Positions 1 to 6,516 of a stretch of 10,917 nucleotides of DNA are shown piece after piece. Source of the stretch: Tannerellaceae bacterium (lineage in GTDB: Bacteria > Bacteroidota > Bacteroidia > Bacteroidales > Tannerellaceae). Position numbers and translations under genes: made by a program. The notes below the pieces were generated by a model. The model was not told the origin of the DNA, did no database searches, and worked only from the letters and a program-made list of their open reading frames with translations. Location: positions 1-10,917 of the forward strand of contig JAIRYL010000101.1 of NCBI GenBank assembly GCA_031267775.1. The letters run 5' to 3'. Each line of letters begins with the position of its first letter. Within the stretch, counting starts at the first letter, position 1.

Positions 1-252
1 ATCAATTGTTTCGTATGATTCAATATATCGAAGTGATATAAATACTGATAACCGTTTGTATGTTTTAAGTACTGATCTCGAAAAAAAAATAAATTCATCG
101 TCTCTTATAAGATTAGGATAAAAAAAATCTATAAAAGTAAAGAATATTGAATCGGGGGCGGACGAGGAAAGATCACGTTTATAATCATTTCTGAAGTAAG
201 CATCGGTTTTTCCTTTGCGCGGATTATGTCGTAATGAAAATTTGAAATACAT
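1..252 (-). pseudogene. N-terminal part of an IS4/IS1634-type transposase-like gene, probably rearranged, running off the left edge
   Basis: On the minus strand an ATG at 252-250 opens a frame of 84 codons that is still open at base 1. The first 21 residues (starting MYFKFSLRHNP and then RKGKTDAYFR) match what I know as the N-terminus of Bacteroidetes IS4/IS1634-like transposases, which normally continue with a RLVESYRN-like stretch. Here the sequence after about residue 21 (below about base 190) no longer resembles the family and becomes rich in Phe, Ser and AT-rich codons. I therefore infer a short transposase head joined to unrelated or decayed sequence, not an intact gene. A TAnnTTTG promoter box lies 7 bases before the ATG, so the transcript would be almost leaderless. 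The rest lies outside the window, so an intact divergent transposase cannot be excluded. Confidence 0.45.
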
Positions 253-259
253 GGCGCCG

Positions 260-267
260 CAAAGATA
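260..267 (-). promoter_or_regulatory. Bacteroidetes -7 box for the left-edge transposase-like gene
   Basis: Read on the minus strand this is TATCTTTG, an exact match to the Bacteroidota TAnnTTTG element. The next bases are CGGCGCC and then the ATG, so transcription would start at or within a few bases of the start codon. Confidence 0.55.
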
Positions 268-527
268 CCAATGGGCTTTCGCTATAACAATACCCCCTGT
301 GTACTACAAACCTGATTTGAAAAATAACTGCAATTGAATATCAGGAGTTTATCGTTTATATTGTATGTGAATCTTGGAAATTCCACTCTTTTCAGCTCAT
401 TTTTAATTGATTTTTAGACGAAATGCTGCAAGGTGGGGTAAAGAATAGAGATAAAATTATACAAACGGTTGCCATCAGCGCCAATGAAAGAAGAAACGGG
501 ATAATTTCGTTTTCATACCGTTTCCGT

Positions 528-550
528 CTTAGGAGGCGTATGATTTATTT
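528..550. repeat. Collapsed copy of the 9568-9616 hairpin element
   Basis: Bases 528-539 (CTTAGGAGGCGT) equal the reverse complement of 9608-9619. Bases 539-550 (TATGATTTATTT) equal 9592-9603 in direct orientation. The two 12-base matches share one base here, while in the intact copy the segments lie in opposite orientation around the hairpin. The simplest reading is a second copy of the same palindromic element that lost part of one arm. Confidence 0.5.
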
Positions 551-551
551 T

Positions 552-686
552 CTACAACTCCTTTATGAGTTTGCCATAGATTTCCCTGAGGGCTTTCGTC
601 ATCCGGCCATAGAGCGGATGCGATTTTCCCTGTTTTTTCACGTTGCACGCCGTATTTTCGTACGCTGAAATTCGCGTTGTAGCCAT
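552..686 (-). CDS. Possible small gene or gene fragment, 44 residues, unknown function
   Basis: The minus-strand frame starts MATTRISAYENTACNVKKQ and continues with a basic stretch including SHPLYGRMTKALREIYGKL. Amino-acid composition is protein-like (balanced charge, few rare residues) and codon choice is unremarkable. I do not recognise the family. No TAnnTTTG box is visible before the start, and the stop lies next to the collapsed repeat at 528-550, so this may be the broken end of a mobile-element gene rather than a working one. Confidence 0.3.
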   Translation of the reverse strand: MATTRISAYENTACNVKKQGKSHPLYGRMTKALREIYGKLIKEL

Positions 687-747
687 TATTCTGATACTTT
701 ATTCGTTAAGACGCCGAACGACATGGCATGTATATTATATTTTTTGC

Positions 748-755
748 TATCTTTG
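748..755 (+). promoter_or_regulatory. -7 box of the 2-oxoacid:ferredoxin oxidoreductase operon
   Basis: TATCTTTG matches TAnnTTTG exactly. It would give a start near 761 and a leader of about 58 bases before the ferredoxin ATG. I see no convincing -33 TTTG at the expected distance. Confidence 0.55.
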
Positions 756-818
756 GCAGCGTTAGACTTAAATGTCAGATAATCCTTGAAAGAAATACGT
801 ATATAAATTTAATTAGAT

Positions 819-1046
819 ATGGCGAAAGTTAAAGGCGCTGTCGTTGTTAATACAGAGCGGTGCAAAGGGTGTAATCTTTGCGTAATATCCTGCTCTTCAG
901 ATGTATTGGAGTTGCATCCCCGCGAAGTCAACAACAAAGGGTATCATTATGTTTACATGAAAAACCCGGACGGCTGCATTGGTTGCGTTAATTGCGGCCT
1001 GGTTTGTCCGGATGGATGTCTTACTATATATAAGGTAAAACTATAA
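819..1046 (+). CDS. Ferredoxin-type delta subunit of a 2-oxoacid:ferredoxin oxidoreductase, 2x[4Fe-4S]
   Basis: A 75-residue iron-sulfur protein. Cys15, 18, 21 and 25 form CxxCxxCxxxC and Cys53, 56, 59 and 63 form CxxCxxCxxxCP, so it should carry two [4Fe-4S] clusters that pass electrons from the TPP-bound substrate to free ferredoxin. Small dicluster subunits of this size are the delta (VorD/KorD-like) chain of 2-oxoacid oxidoreductases. It is the first gene of the operon, 7 bases before vorB, which agrees with that role. The first motif ends in Cys-Ser rather than the commoner Cys-Pro, a mild variation. The start at 819 is the only ATG before the first cysteine motif that gives a normal length. 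Cytoplasmic. Confidence 0.9.
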   Translation: MAKVKGAVVVNTERCKGCNLCVISCSSDVLELHPREVNNKGYHYVYMKNPDGCIGCVNCGLVCPDGCLTIYKVKL

Positions 1047-1053
1047 AACGACT

Positions 1054-2142
1054 ATGGCAGAAGAAATAAAATTGATGAAGGGTAATGAAGCCATTGCCCA
1101 CGCAGCTATCCGCTATGGGACAGACGGATATTTTGGCTATCCTATCACTCCGCAATCTGAAATTCTTGAAACCCTGATGGCCGAGACGCCTTGGGAAAAA
1201 ACCGGCATGGTTGTTTTACAGGCGGAAAGCGAAGTGGCTGCTATTAACATGATATATGGCGGCGCGGCAAGTGGAAAACGGGTGATGACCTCGTCGTCCA
1301 GCCCCGGTATCAGCCTTAAACAGGAAGGTATCTCTTATCTGGCCGGCGCCGACTTGCCTTGCCTGATTGTTAACGTTATGCGCGGAGGCCCCGGACTTGG
1401 AACGATCCAGCCCAGCCAGGCCGATTACTTCCAGACCGTAAAAGGCGGCGGACATGGCGATTACCGGCTGATTACCCTCGCCCCCTCGTCTGTACAGGAA
1501 ATGGCAGACTTTGTATCGCTTGGTTTCGACCTTGCTTTTACATACGCCAACCCTTGCATGATACTGGCTGACGGTATCATCGGGCAGATGATGGAAAAGG
1601 TGATACTCCCCCCGTACCGCAAAAGAAAAACGGAAGCCGAAATACGCGAAGAATCGCCCTGGGCTGCGCAGGGCAAACCAAAAGGGCGGAAACCCAACAT
1701 TGTTACTTCGCTGGAACTCGACCCGGCCCTTATGGAAGAGAAAAACAATCGCTTTCAGGCTAAATACAGGAAAATTGAAGAAACAGAGGTGCGCTACGAA
1801 GAGTTTCATTGCGAAGACGCCGAATATCTGTTGCTTGCCTTCGGATCGTCGGCGCGCATCTGTCAGAAAGCGGTAGAGCTGGCGCGTCTGGAAGGTATCA
1901 GGCTGGGACTTCTGCGCCCGATCACCCTCTGGCCTTTCCCCAAAGTAATAATCGAAGCATACTCTCATAAAGTAAAAGGCATGCTCTCGGTAGAACTGAA
2001 CGCCGGACAAATGGTAGAAGACGTTCGCCTGGCCGTAAACGGAAAAGTAAAGGTAGAACACTTCGGACGTTTAGGCGGAATTGTATTTACGCCCGATGAA
2101 ATATTGGTTGCGCTAAAAGAAAAAATTATAACACATGAGTAA
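1054..2142 (+). CDS. vorB: 2-oxoacid (2-oxoisovalerate type):ferredoxin oxidoreductase, alpha subunit VorB
   Basis: A 362-residue pyrimidine-binding-domain subunit of the oxidoreductase that oxidatively decarboxylates branched-chain 2-oxoacids (or related 2-oxoacids) to acyl-CoA, reducing ferredoxin. The N-terminal region carries YPITPQSE (about residues 29-36), then a QAESEVAAINM segment and SSSSPGISLKQEG, followed by the GGPGLGTIQPSQADY loop; all are hallmarks of the VorB branch. The second half is the transketolase C-terminal-like domain, including LRPITLWPFP. Length is normal for VorB. It follows the ferredoxin by 7 bases and overlaps the next small gene by 8. Substrate choice between 2-oxoisovalerate and 2-oxoglutarate cannot be fixed from sequence alone; some annotations would call it KorA. 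Confidence 0.92.
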   Translation: MAEEIKLMKGNEAIAHAAIRYGTDGYFGYPITPQSEILETLMAETPWEKTGMVVLQAESEVAAINMIYGGAASGKRVMTSSSSPGISLKQEGISYLAGADLPCLIVNVMRGGPGLGTIQPSQADYFQTVKGGGHGDYRLITLAPSSVQEMADFVSLGFDLAFTYANPCMILADGIIGQMMEKVILPPYRKRKTEAEIREESPWAAQGKPKGRKPNIVTSLELDPALMEEKNNRFQAKYRKIEETEVRYEEFHCEDAEYLLLAFGSSARICQKAVELARLEGIRLGLLRPITLWPFPKVIIEAYSHKVKGMLSVELNAGQMVEDVRLAVNGKVKVEHFGRLGGIVFTPDEILVALKEKIITHE

Positions 2143-2311
2143 GATATTCAGGGGAAGCAAAGCCGACGAACTCCTCACGCTATTATTTATGATCCTGGCA
2201 ATAGCCGCCGTAATCTGCTATTTTGCCGCAAGTAAAACGGTATTCATCTACCTCGCCGGTATTGCCATTGTGATACGGGTGGCGCAATACGCCCTCAGGT
2301 ACTTTAAATAA
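2135..2311 (+). CDS. Small two-helix membrane protein inside the oxidoreductase operon, 58 residues
   Basis: The ATG overlaps the end of vorB (ATGAGTAA, 8 bases shared), and the frame ends 11 bases before the TPP-subunit ATG, so it is translated within the operon. The protein starts MSKIFRGSKADEL. It has two hydrophobic stretches, about residues 13-31 and 34-50, separated by a short ASKT turn, and ends with a basic QYALRYFK tail. That predicts a hairpin in the inner membrane. No catalytic motif is present and I do not know the family. Its tight placement between two subunits of a soluble enzyme suggests a membrane-tethering or accessory role, which is inference only. Confidence 0.7.
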   Translation: MSKIFRGSKADELLTLLFMILAIAAVICYFAASKTVFIYLAGIAIVIRVAQYALRYFK

Positions 2312-2322
2312 TTGATATAGCT

Positions 2323-3087
2323 ATGGAACTGACAGATATAATAAAGCCGGAAAACCTGGTTTATGACAAACCGGAATTAATGAACGACAACTCCATGCAC
2401 TACTGCCCCGGTTGCAGTCATGGCGTTATCCACAAGCTGGTAGCCGAGGTAATCGCCGACATGGGAATGGAAGAGAAAACAATCGGCGTTTCCCCGGTAG
2501 GATGTGCCGTATTTGCTTACAATTACCTGGATATCGACTGGGTAGAAGCAGCTCACGGACGCGCCCCGGCCGTTGCCACCGCATTGAAACGCCTGAATAA
2601 AGACAGAATGGTATTCACCTACCAGGGCGACGGAGACTTAGCCGCTATCGGCACAGCCGAAACAATCCATGCCGCTAACCGTGGCGAGAACATCGTAATT
2701 ATATTCGTAAACAATGCCATTTATGGTATGACGGGCGGACAAATGGCTCCCACCACGCTGGAAGGCATGCCTACCTCTACCTGTCCTTACGGCAGAGATA
2801 TTGCATTAAACGGGTATCCGCTTAAAATCTCCAACCTCTTAGCCCAGTTAGAGGGTACCTGCTATGTTACCCGCCAAAGCGTACAGACGGCAGCCGCCGT
2901 AAGAAAAGCCAAAAAATCGCTTCGCAAAGCATTCGAAAACGCTATGTCGGGAAAAGGGACGTCGATCGTCGAATTTGTTTCCACCTGTTCGTCCGGTTGG
3001 AAAATGACTCCCGAACAGTCTAACAAATGGATGGAAGAACACATGTTCCCCTTCTATCCCTTAGGCGATTTAAAGAATGTAGAATAA
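2323..3087 (+). CDS. 2-oxoacid:ferredoxin oxidoreductase, TPP-binding beta subunit
   Basis: A 254-residue catalytic subunit binding thiamine diphosphate and Mg. Near the N-terminus YCPGCSHG (Cys28, Cys31) is the motif that precedes the TPP domain in this family. The cofactor motif GDGDLAAIGTAET followed some 25 residues later by VNNAIYGMTGGQ (about residues 103-142) is the usual GDG...NN signature. The PTSTCPYGRD segment is also typical. Length fits KorB/PorB-type subunits. With VorB and the gamma chain it forms the catalytic complex, and with the delta chain the electron wire. It is fourth in the operon, 14 bases before the gamma gene. Confidence 0.92.
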   Translation: MELTDIIKPENLVYDKPELMNDNSMHYCPGCSHGVIHKLVAEVIADMGMEEKTIGVSPVGCAVFAYNYLDIDWVEAAHGRAPAVATALKRLNKDRMVFTYQGDGDLAAIGTAETIHAANRGENIVIIFVNNAIYGMTGGQMAPTTLEGMPTSTCPYGRDIALNGYPLKISNLLAQLEGTCYVTRQSVQTAAAVRKAKKSLRKAFENAMSGKGTSIVEFVSTCSSGWKMTPEQSNKWMEEHMFPFYPLGDLKNVE

Positions 3088-3101
3088 TCATCGGAAACCA
3101 A

Positions 3102-3644
3102 ATGAAACAAGAAATTATCATAGCCGGCTTTGGCGGGCAAGGCGTTTTGTCAATGGGAAAAATACTGGCTTACTCCGGATTAATGGAAGGAAAAGAAGTT
3201 ACCTGGATGCCCTCTTACGGCCCTGAACAACGAGGCGGAACAGCCAACGTAACGGTTATCCTTAGCGACAACCCCATCAGCTCGCCCATTTTAAACCAAT
3301 ACGACGTGGCTATCATCTTAAACCAACCGTCTTTAGACAAGTTTGAAAGCAAAGTAAAGCCGGGCGGCGTCCTTATTTACGACGGATACGGTATCCATGG
3401 AGAAATACGGCGGAAAGATATCAATGTCTACCGGATAGACGCTATGGATGCGGCTATCGAAATGAAAAACGATAAGGTTTTCAATATGCTCATACTCGGC
3501 GGCCTGCTAAAAGTAGAACCTATGGTAAAGCTGGAAAACGTTCTTCTCGGACTAAAGAAATCCCTGCCCGAACGGCGTCATAAATTACTCCCGATGAATG
3601 AAGCCGCCATTAAAAAAGGGATGGAGATTATTCGTAAAATGTAG
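3102..3644 (+). CDS. 2-oxoacid:ferredoxin oxidoreductase, gamma subunit
   Basis: A 180-residue CoA-binding-type gamma chain. It opens with MKQEIIIAGFGGQGVLSMGK, the family's glycine-rich loop (GFGGQG), followed by PSYGPEQRGGTANVTV, the second hallmark motif. The C-terminal half is the usual alpha/beta domain ending near AIKKGMEIIRKM. I chose the ATG at 3102 because family members start a few residues before the GFGGQG loop; an upstream in-frame ATG at 3027 lies inside the beta-subunit gene and would add 25 unrelated residues. It is the last gene of the operon and is followed by a hairpin facing the convergent DUF721 gene. Confidence 0.92.
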   Translation: MKQEIIIAGFGGQGVLSMGKILAYSGLMEGKEVTWMPSYGPEQRGGTANVTVILSDNPISSPILNQYDVAIILNQPSLDKFESKVKPGGVLIYDGYGIHGEIRRKDINVYRIDAMDAAIEMKNDKVFNMLILGGLLKVEPMVKLENVLLGLKKSLPERRHKLLPMNEAAIKKGMEIIRKM

Positions 3645-3661
3645 CGGCCAGAAGGTAATGC

Positions 3662-3698
3662 AGCGGCAGGGATAACCGGCGCTTATCCCCCTGCCGCT
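3662..3698. terminator. Strong stem-loop between convergent operons
   Basis: Left arm 3662-3675 (AGCGGCAGGGATAA) pairs with 3683-3698, leaving two extra C in the right arm and a 7-base loop. The right arm reaches the first base of the DUF721 stop codon. There is no U-tract on either strand, so intrinsic termination is uncertain; it could equally protect the 3' ends of both transcripts. Confidence 0.5.
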
Positions 3699-3991
3699 TA
3701 CCGGATAATGATTGTATGGATAACCGTAGAACCGGCATAATCGTTGAGGCTTTTTATTAATTTGTCGCGGCTCAAGGATAGTTCGTTCCGTAAGACAGAA
3801 GAAGTCAGCGAAACATACAAGACGTCATTCTTTATATAAATGCTCCGGGTATATTGTTGAATCATGGGGCCTAATACTTCTCCCCAAGCCCGTTTGACGC
3901 GAATTTCCAGAATCTTTTTGCGCAGTTCGTCATTATTGTCGAAGAAATCCCTCAAGATTTCGCCTATCGTTTGTGCATTCTTCCGTTTCAT
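3698..3991 (-). CDS. DUF721 (DciA-like) protein, 97 residues
   Basis: A small basic protein starting MKRKNAQTIGEILRDFF and containing a VKRAWGEVLGPMIQQYT segment and the YVSLTSSVLRNELSLSRDKL stretch typical of DUF721. DUF721 is the domain of DciA, which works with the replicative helicase in bacteria lacking DnaC/DnaI-type loaders. This short form has little more than the domain itself. The gene starts 5 bases after the recF stop, so the two are almost surely one transcript from the recF promoter. Placement beside recF fits a replication or repair role. The helicase-loader function is inferred from the family and not shown here. Confidence 0.85.
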   Translation of the reverse strand: MKRKNAQTIGEILRDFFDNNDELRKKILEIRVKRAWGEVLGPMIQQYTRSIYIKNDVLYVSLTSSVLRNELSLSRDKLIKSLNDYAGSTVIHTIIIR

Positions 3992-3996
3992 AGTCT

Positions 3997-5088
3997 TTAC
4001 ATAGCTTGAATCGTTCCTTTTTCTACATGAAACAGGGCATAATCATGTTTCATGGCCAGCAGAATTTCATCCAGGTATTTCCGGTTTGTATCCGTTATAA
4101 AGATTTGGCCGAATGTATCCCCGCTCACCAACTTAATAATCTGCTCCACCCGGTTGGCGTCCAGTTTATCAAAGATATCGTCGAGCAACAGAATGGGAGT
4201 TGTCCGTCCCTTTTGGTTCAGTAATGCAAACTGGGAGAGTTTGAGGGCTATCAAATACGTTTTATTCTGTCCTTGCGAGCCTGTCCGGCGGATTAGCGAA
4301 CCGTCTAACGTCATCTCGATATCGTCTTTATGAATACCTGTGGAGGTATATCCCAACACGCAGTCGCGCTCCCTGTTTTTCAGGAGCGTCTCCAATAATT
4401 CGCCCTCGGCCAGTTGAGAGAGGTATCGCAAGCCTACCTGTTCGGACGACTGGCAGATGCTTTGATAATAAGCGCCGAATATAGGGATAAGTTCGCCAAC
4501 CAGCAGTTGGCGCTTCTCATACACAAGTTTGCCGTACCTGTCCAGTTGCATATCCAGCACATCGTACAATGAACGGTCGTTCGACTGATTTTTTAACAAA
4601 CTATTCCTCTGCTGAAGGGCTTTATTATACTGTATCAGTGCGTGAAGGTATTGCTTGTCATGCTGCGAAATGATTAAGTCGAGAAAACGGCGGCGCTCTT
4701 CGCTCCCTCCCTGTATGAGGTCTGAATCTGTTGGCGATACCATAACTAAAAGGAGTAATCCTATATGTTCGGACAGTTTGTCGTATTCCTTTTTATTGCG
4801 CTTGAATTGTTTCCGTTGCCGCCGGCGAATGGCGCAGAATATCTCCTCTTCCCTGCCCGCGTAATCATAATTTCCCTGAATTACGCACAATTCCTCGCCG
4901 GTAAGCACAACCTGACTGTCTGAAGTATGAAGATGGCTCTTACAAAAAGACAGGTAATAGATAGCGTCCAAAAGATTCGTTTTACCCATCCCGTTATTAC
5001 CAAAAAAGCAATTCATCTTAGGAGAAAAGAGTATCTCAGCCTGTTGTATATTCTTGTAGTTGAGAACGGAAAGCTTATTTAATATCAT
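3997..5088 (-). CDS. recF: DNA replication and repair protein RecF
   Basis: A 363-residue SMC/ABC-type ATPase that helps load RecA at single-strand gaps with RecO and RecR. The Walker A loop is GNNGMGKT at residues 30-37, preceded by the usual LxxxNYKNI start. The central region carries the SPTDSDLIQGGSEERRRFLD segment. Near the C-terminus come STGIHKDDIE, the signature-motif region around GSQGQNKTY and Walker B LLLDDIFDKLD. Length is normal and nothing essential is missing. The ATG at 5088 leaves only two bases before an 18-bp palindrome. It is first in an operon with the DUF721 gene and divergent from the TPR gene. Confidence 0.96.
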   Translation of the reverse strand: MILNKLSVLNYKNIQQAEILFSPKMNCFFGNNGMGKTNLLDAIYYLSFCKSHLHTSDSQVVLTGEELCVIQGNYDYAGREEEIFCAIRRRQRKQFKRNKKEYDKLSEHIGLLLLVMVSPTDSDLIQGGSEERRRFLDLIISQHDKQYLHALIQYNKALQQRNSLLKNQSNDRSLYDVLDMQLDRYGKLVYEKRQLLVGELIPIFGAYYQSICQSSEQVGLRYLSQLAEGELLETLLKNRERDCVLGYTSTGIHKDDIEMTLDGSLIRRTGSQGQNKTYLIALKLSQFALLNQKGRTTPILLLDDIFDKLDANRVEQIIKLVSGDTFGQIFITDTNRKYLDEILLAMKHDYALFHVEKGTIQAM

Positions 5089-5090
5089 TA

Positions 5091-5108
5091 TGCCTTATTA
5101 ATAAGGCA
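5091..5108. promoter_or_regulatory. 18-bp perfect palindrome at the recF start, possible operator
   Basis: TGCCTTATTAATAAGGCA is its own reverse complement. It begins two bases upstream of the recF ATG and touches the recF -7 box at 5107-5114, so it covers the expected transcription start and the whole short leader. It could be a repressor site or a 5'-end stem-loop. I know no regulator with this exact site. Confidence 0.45.
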
Positions 5109-5114
5109 AAATTA
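5107..5114 (-). promoter_or_regulatory. -7 box of the recF-DUF721 operon
   Basis: Read on the minus strand this is TAATTTTG, an exact TAnnTTTG match. Transcription would start near 5100, giving a leader of about 12 bases to the recF ATG. Confidence 0.5.
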
Positions 5115-5156
5115 AAAAATATAGTTCAAAATGTAGATTATATCCGCAAAAAAAAC

Positions 5157-5164
5157 TATTTTTG
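5157..5164 (+). promoter_or_regulatory. -7 box of the TPR membrane protein gene
   Basis: TATTTTTG followed by CGC matches TAnnTTTG. It would start transcription near 5170, about 55 bases before the ATG at 5226, and diverges from the recF promoter about 45 bases away. Confidence 0.5.
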
Positions 5165-5225
5165 CGCTCTGAATTGTGAAAAGACAATCGTTAAAAAAAG
5201 AATTTAATAAACAGATAAATGCATT

Positions 5226-5915
5226 ATGGCTACTAAAGGAAAGAGCAAAGACAAAGAGTTGGAGGTTGGTGAAATTGTTTCCAGGTCGGAACAGTTTCTT
5301 GAAAAAAATCAAAAAAGCATCATCTACGGAGTAATCAGCGTTATACTCATTGTCGGGGCCATTCTTGGAATCAGGCATGGCTACCTGATCCCAAGGGAAA
5401 AGAAGGCCGCCGTTGCGATGTTCAAAGGCGAAAACTATTTTGCCGTCGACTCCTTTGCCCTGGCTTTAAATGGCAACGGATTAGATTATGCAGGCTTCGA
5501 ATCTATTATCGACAAATACGGGAGTACGGCTGCCGGCAACCTGGCGAGAGGTTATGCAGGTATTTGCTATTTTAAATTAGGCGATAACGAGAATGCAATA
5601 AAGTTATTAAAATCTTTTAACGGAAATGATAACCTGATCTCTCCCGCTCTTACCGGACTTATTGGCGATTGCTACGTAAATACCGGTAATATAAAAGAGG
5701 GAATCGGTTATTTTGAAAAAGCGGCTAAAGCGGCGGATAATGAAACAATAAGCCCCGTATTCCTTAAAAAAGCAGGTATCGCTTACGAGCATCTTAAACA
5801 ATATAACGACGCCGTAAGAACGTATACCGCTATCAAAGAAAAATATTTTAATTCAATGGAAGCATCCGATATCGACAGGTTTATAACGCATGCTTCCGAA
5901 CTGGCAAAAAAATAA
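5226..5915 (+). CDS. TPR-containing membrane-anchored protein
   Basis: A 229-residue protein with a basic N-terminal segment (MATKGKSKDKELE), a single hydrophobic helix at about residues 31-50 (SIIYGVISVILIVGAILG) and then helical repeats. TPR-like units are visible around GNLARGYAGICYFKLGDNENAIKLL, ALTGLIGDCYVNTGNIKEGIGYFEKA and KKAGIAYEHLKQYNDAVRTY (about residues 105-205). The layout, short cytoplasmic tail, one helix and extracytoplasmic TPR, resembles YfgM-type envelope proteins, so a scaffold or chaperone-like role at the inner membrane is likely but inferred. It has its own promoter, diverges from recF and is followed by a strong terminator before ribH. The start at 5226 gives a sensible topology. 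Confidence 0.82.
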   Translation: MATKGKSKDKELEVGEIVSRSEQFLEKNQKSIIYGVISVILIVGAILGIRHGYLIPREKKAAVAMFKGENYFAVDSFALALNGNGLDYAGFESIIDKYGSTAAGNLARGYAGICYFKLGDNENAIKLLKSFNGNDNLISPALTGLIGDCYVNTGNIKEGIGYFEKAAKAADNETISPVFLKKAGIAYEHLKQYNDAVRTYTAIKEKYFNSMEASDIDRFITHASELAKK

Positions 5916-5946
5916 TACTCCGCAGGTTATTCTATTATTCATTTAT

Positions 5947-5980
5947 AAAAAGGATGCTTGACCGGCGTCCTTTTTATTTT
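5947..5980 (+). terminator. Intrinsic terminator between the TPR gene and ribH
   Basis: AAAAAGGATGC at 5947-5957 pairs with GCGTCCTTTTT at 5965-5975 (11 pairs, one G-U) around a 7-base loop, followed by ATTTT. It ends about 16 bases before the ribH ATG. An in-frame ATG at 5954 lies inside the stem and is not the ribH start. Confidence 0.75.
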
Positions 5981-5995
5981 ATCAAAGAACAAATT

Positions 5996-6490
5996 ATGGC
6001 TACAGCTTATCAAAATTTATCTGATTATGATTTCAACAGCGTACCCGACGCTTCGGATATGCGCGTAGGTATTGTCGTTTCCGAATGGAATAAAAATATA
6101 ACGGAAGCGCTTCTGGAAGGCGCATGCAATACCTTAGAGAAACATGGGGCTAAAACTGAAAATATTATTATAACACGCGTTCCCGGTAGCTTTGAGCTTA
6201 CTTACGGCGCCCGGAAATTGGCCGAAAGCGTAAAACTTGACGCCGTTATCGTTTTAGGATGCGTTGTGCGTGGAGATACGCCGCATTTCGACTATGTTTG
6301 TTCCGGAGTAACCCAAGGCGTTACCCAATTGAATTTAATGTATAAGATACCGTTTGTTTTCGGCTTGTTAACAACCGATACGATGCAGCAATCTGCCGAC
6401 CGCGCCGGAGGAACATACGGGAATAAAGGTGATGAGGCTGCAATTACTGCGATAAAAATGATTAGCTATTCTTGTAGTTTCAAAAATTAA
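5996..6490 (+). CDS. ribH: 6,7-dimethyl-8-ribityllumazine synthase
   Basis: A 164-residue enzyme of riboflavin biosynthesis. It condenses 5-amino-6-ribitylaminouracil with 3,4-dihydroxy-2-butanone 4-phosphate to give lumazine, usually as a cytoplasmic icosahedral or pentameric shell. Motifs in order: VSEWNKNIT near the N-terminus, VPGSFELTYGARKL (about residues 62-75), GCVVRGDTPHFDYVC (88-102, with the catalytic His97), TQGVTQLNL, and FGLLTTDTMQQ followed by DRAGGTYGNKG near the C-terminus. Length is normal. The start at 5996 is preferred because the upstream ATG at 5954 is inside a terminator stem. No promoter box or FMN riboswitch is visible in the short leader, so expression may depend on read-through. 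The tRNA promoter overlaps its 3' end. Confidence 0.96.
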   Translation: MATAYQNLSDYDFNSVPDASDMRVGIVVSEWNKNITEALLEGACNTLEKHGAKTENIIITRVPGSFELTYGARKLAESVKLDAVIVLGCVVRGDTPHFDYVCSGVTQGVTQLNLMYKIPFVFGLLTTDTMQQSADRAGGTYGNKGDEAAITAIKMISYSCSFKN

Positions 6491-6501
6491 ATCTATCTTT
6501 G
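6472..6501 (+). promoter_or_regulatory. Promoter of the tRNA-Tyr/tRNA-Gly unit
   Basis: TATCTTTG at 6494-6501 is an exact -7 box, with TTG at 6472-6474 placed 19 bases upstream as a -33 element. The -33 lies inside the end of ribH. Transcription would start about 10 bases before tRNA-Tyr. Confidence 0.7.
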
Positions 6502-6516
6502 CAGACGAAAATACAG

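Larger units (their letters stand above)
253..551. other. Intergenic stretch without a supported gene
   Basis: Apart from the minus-strand promoter box at 260-267 and the short repeat at 528-550, I see no gene, RNA or strong hairpin here. A plus-strand frame at 423-668 has no family resemblance and overlaps the antisense 44-residue frame. The sequence lies between a transposase remnant and a core operon and is probably insertion debris. Confidence 0.4.

Noticed and set aside
423..668. 81-residue plus-strand frame
   Set aside because: No recognisable domain, no promoter, and its composition looks like the antisense of a more protein-like minus-strand frame.
1216..2061. Long minus-strand open frame of 281 codons
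   Set aside because: It is antisense to vorB, its translation is rich in Phe, His and Arg with no family motifs, and vorB is beyond doubt.
5954..5995. Upstream ATG extending ribH by 14 residues
   Set aside because: It lies within the terminator stem, and the added residues are not part of lumazine synthase.
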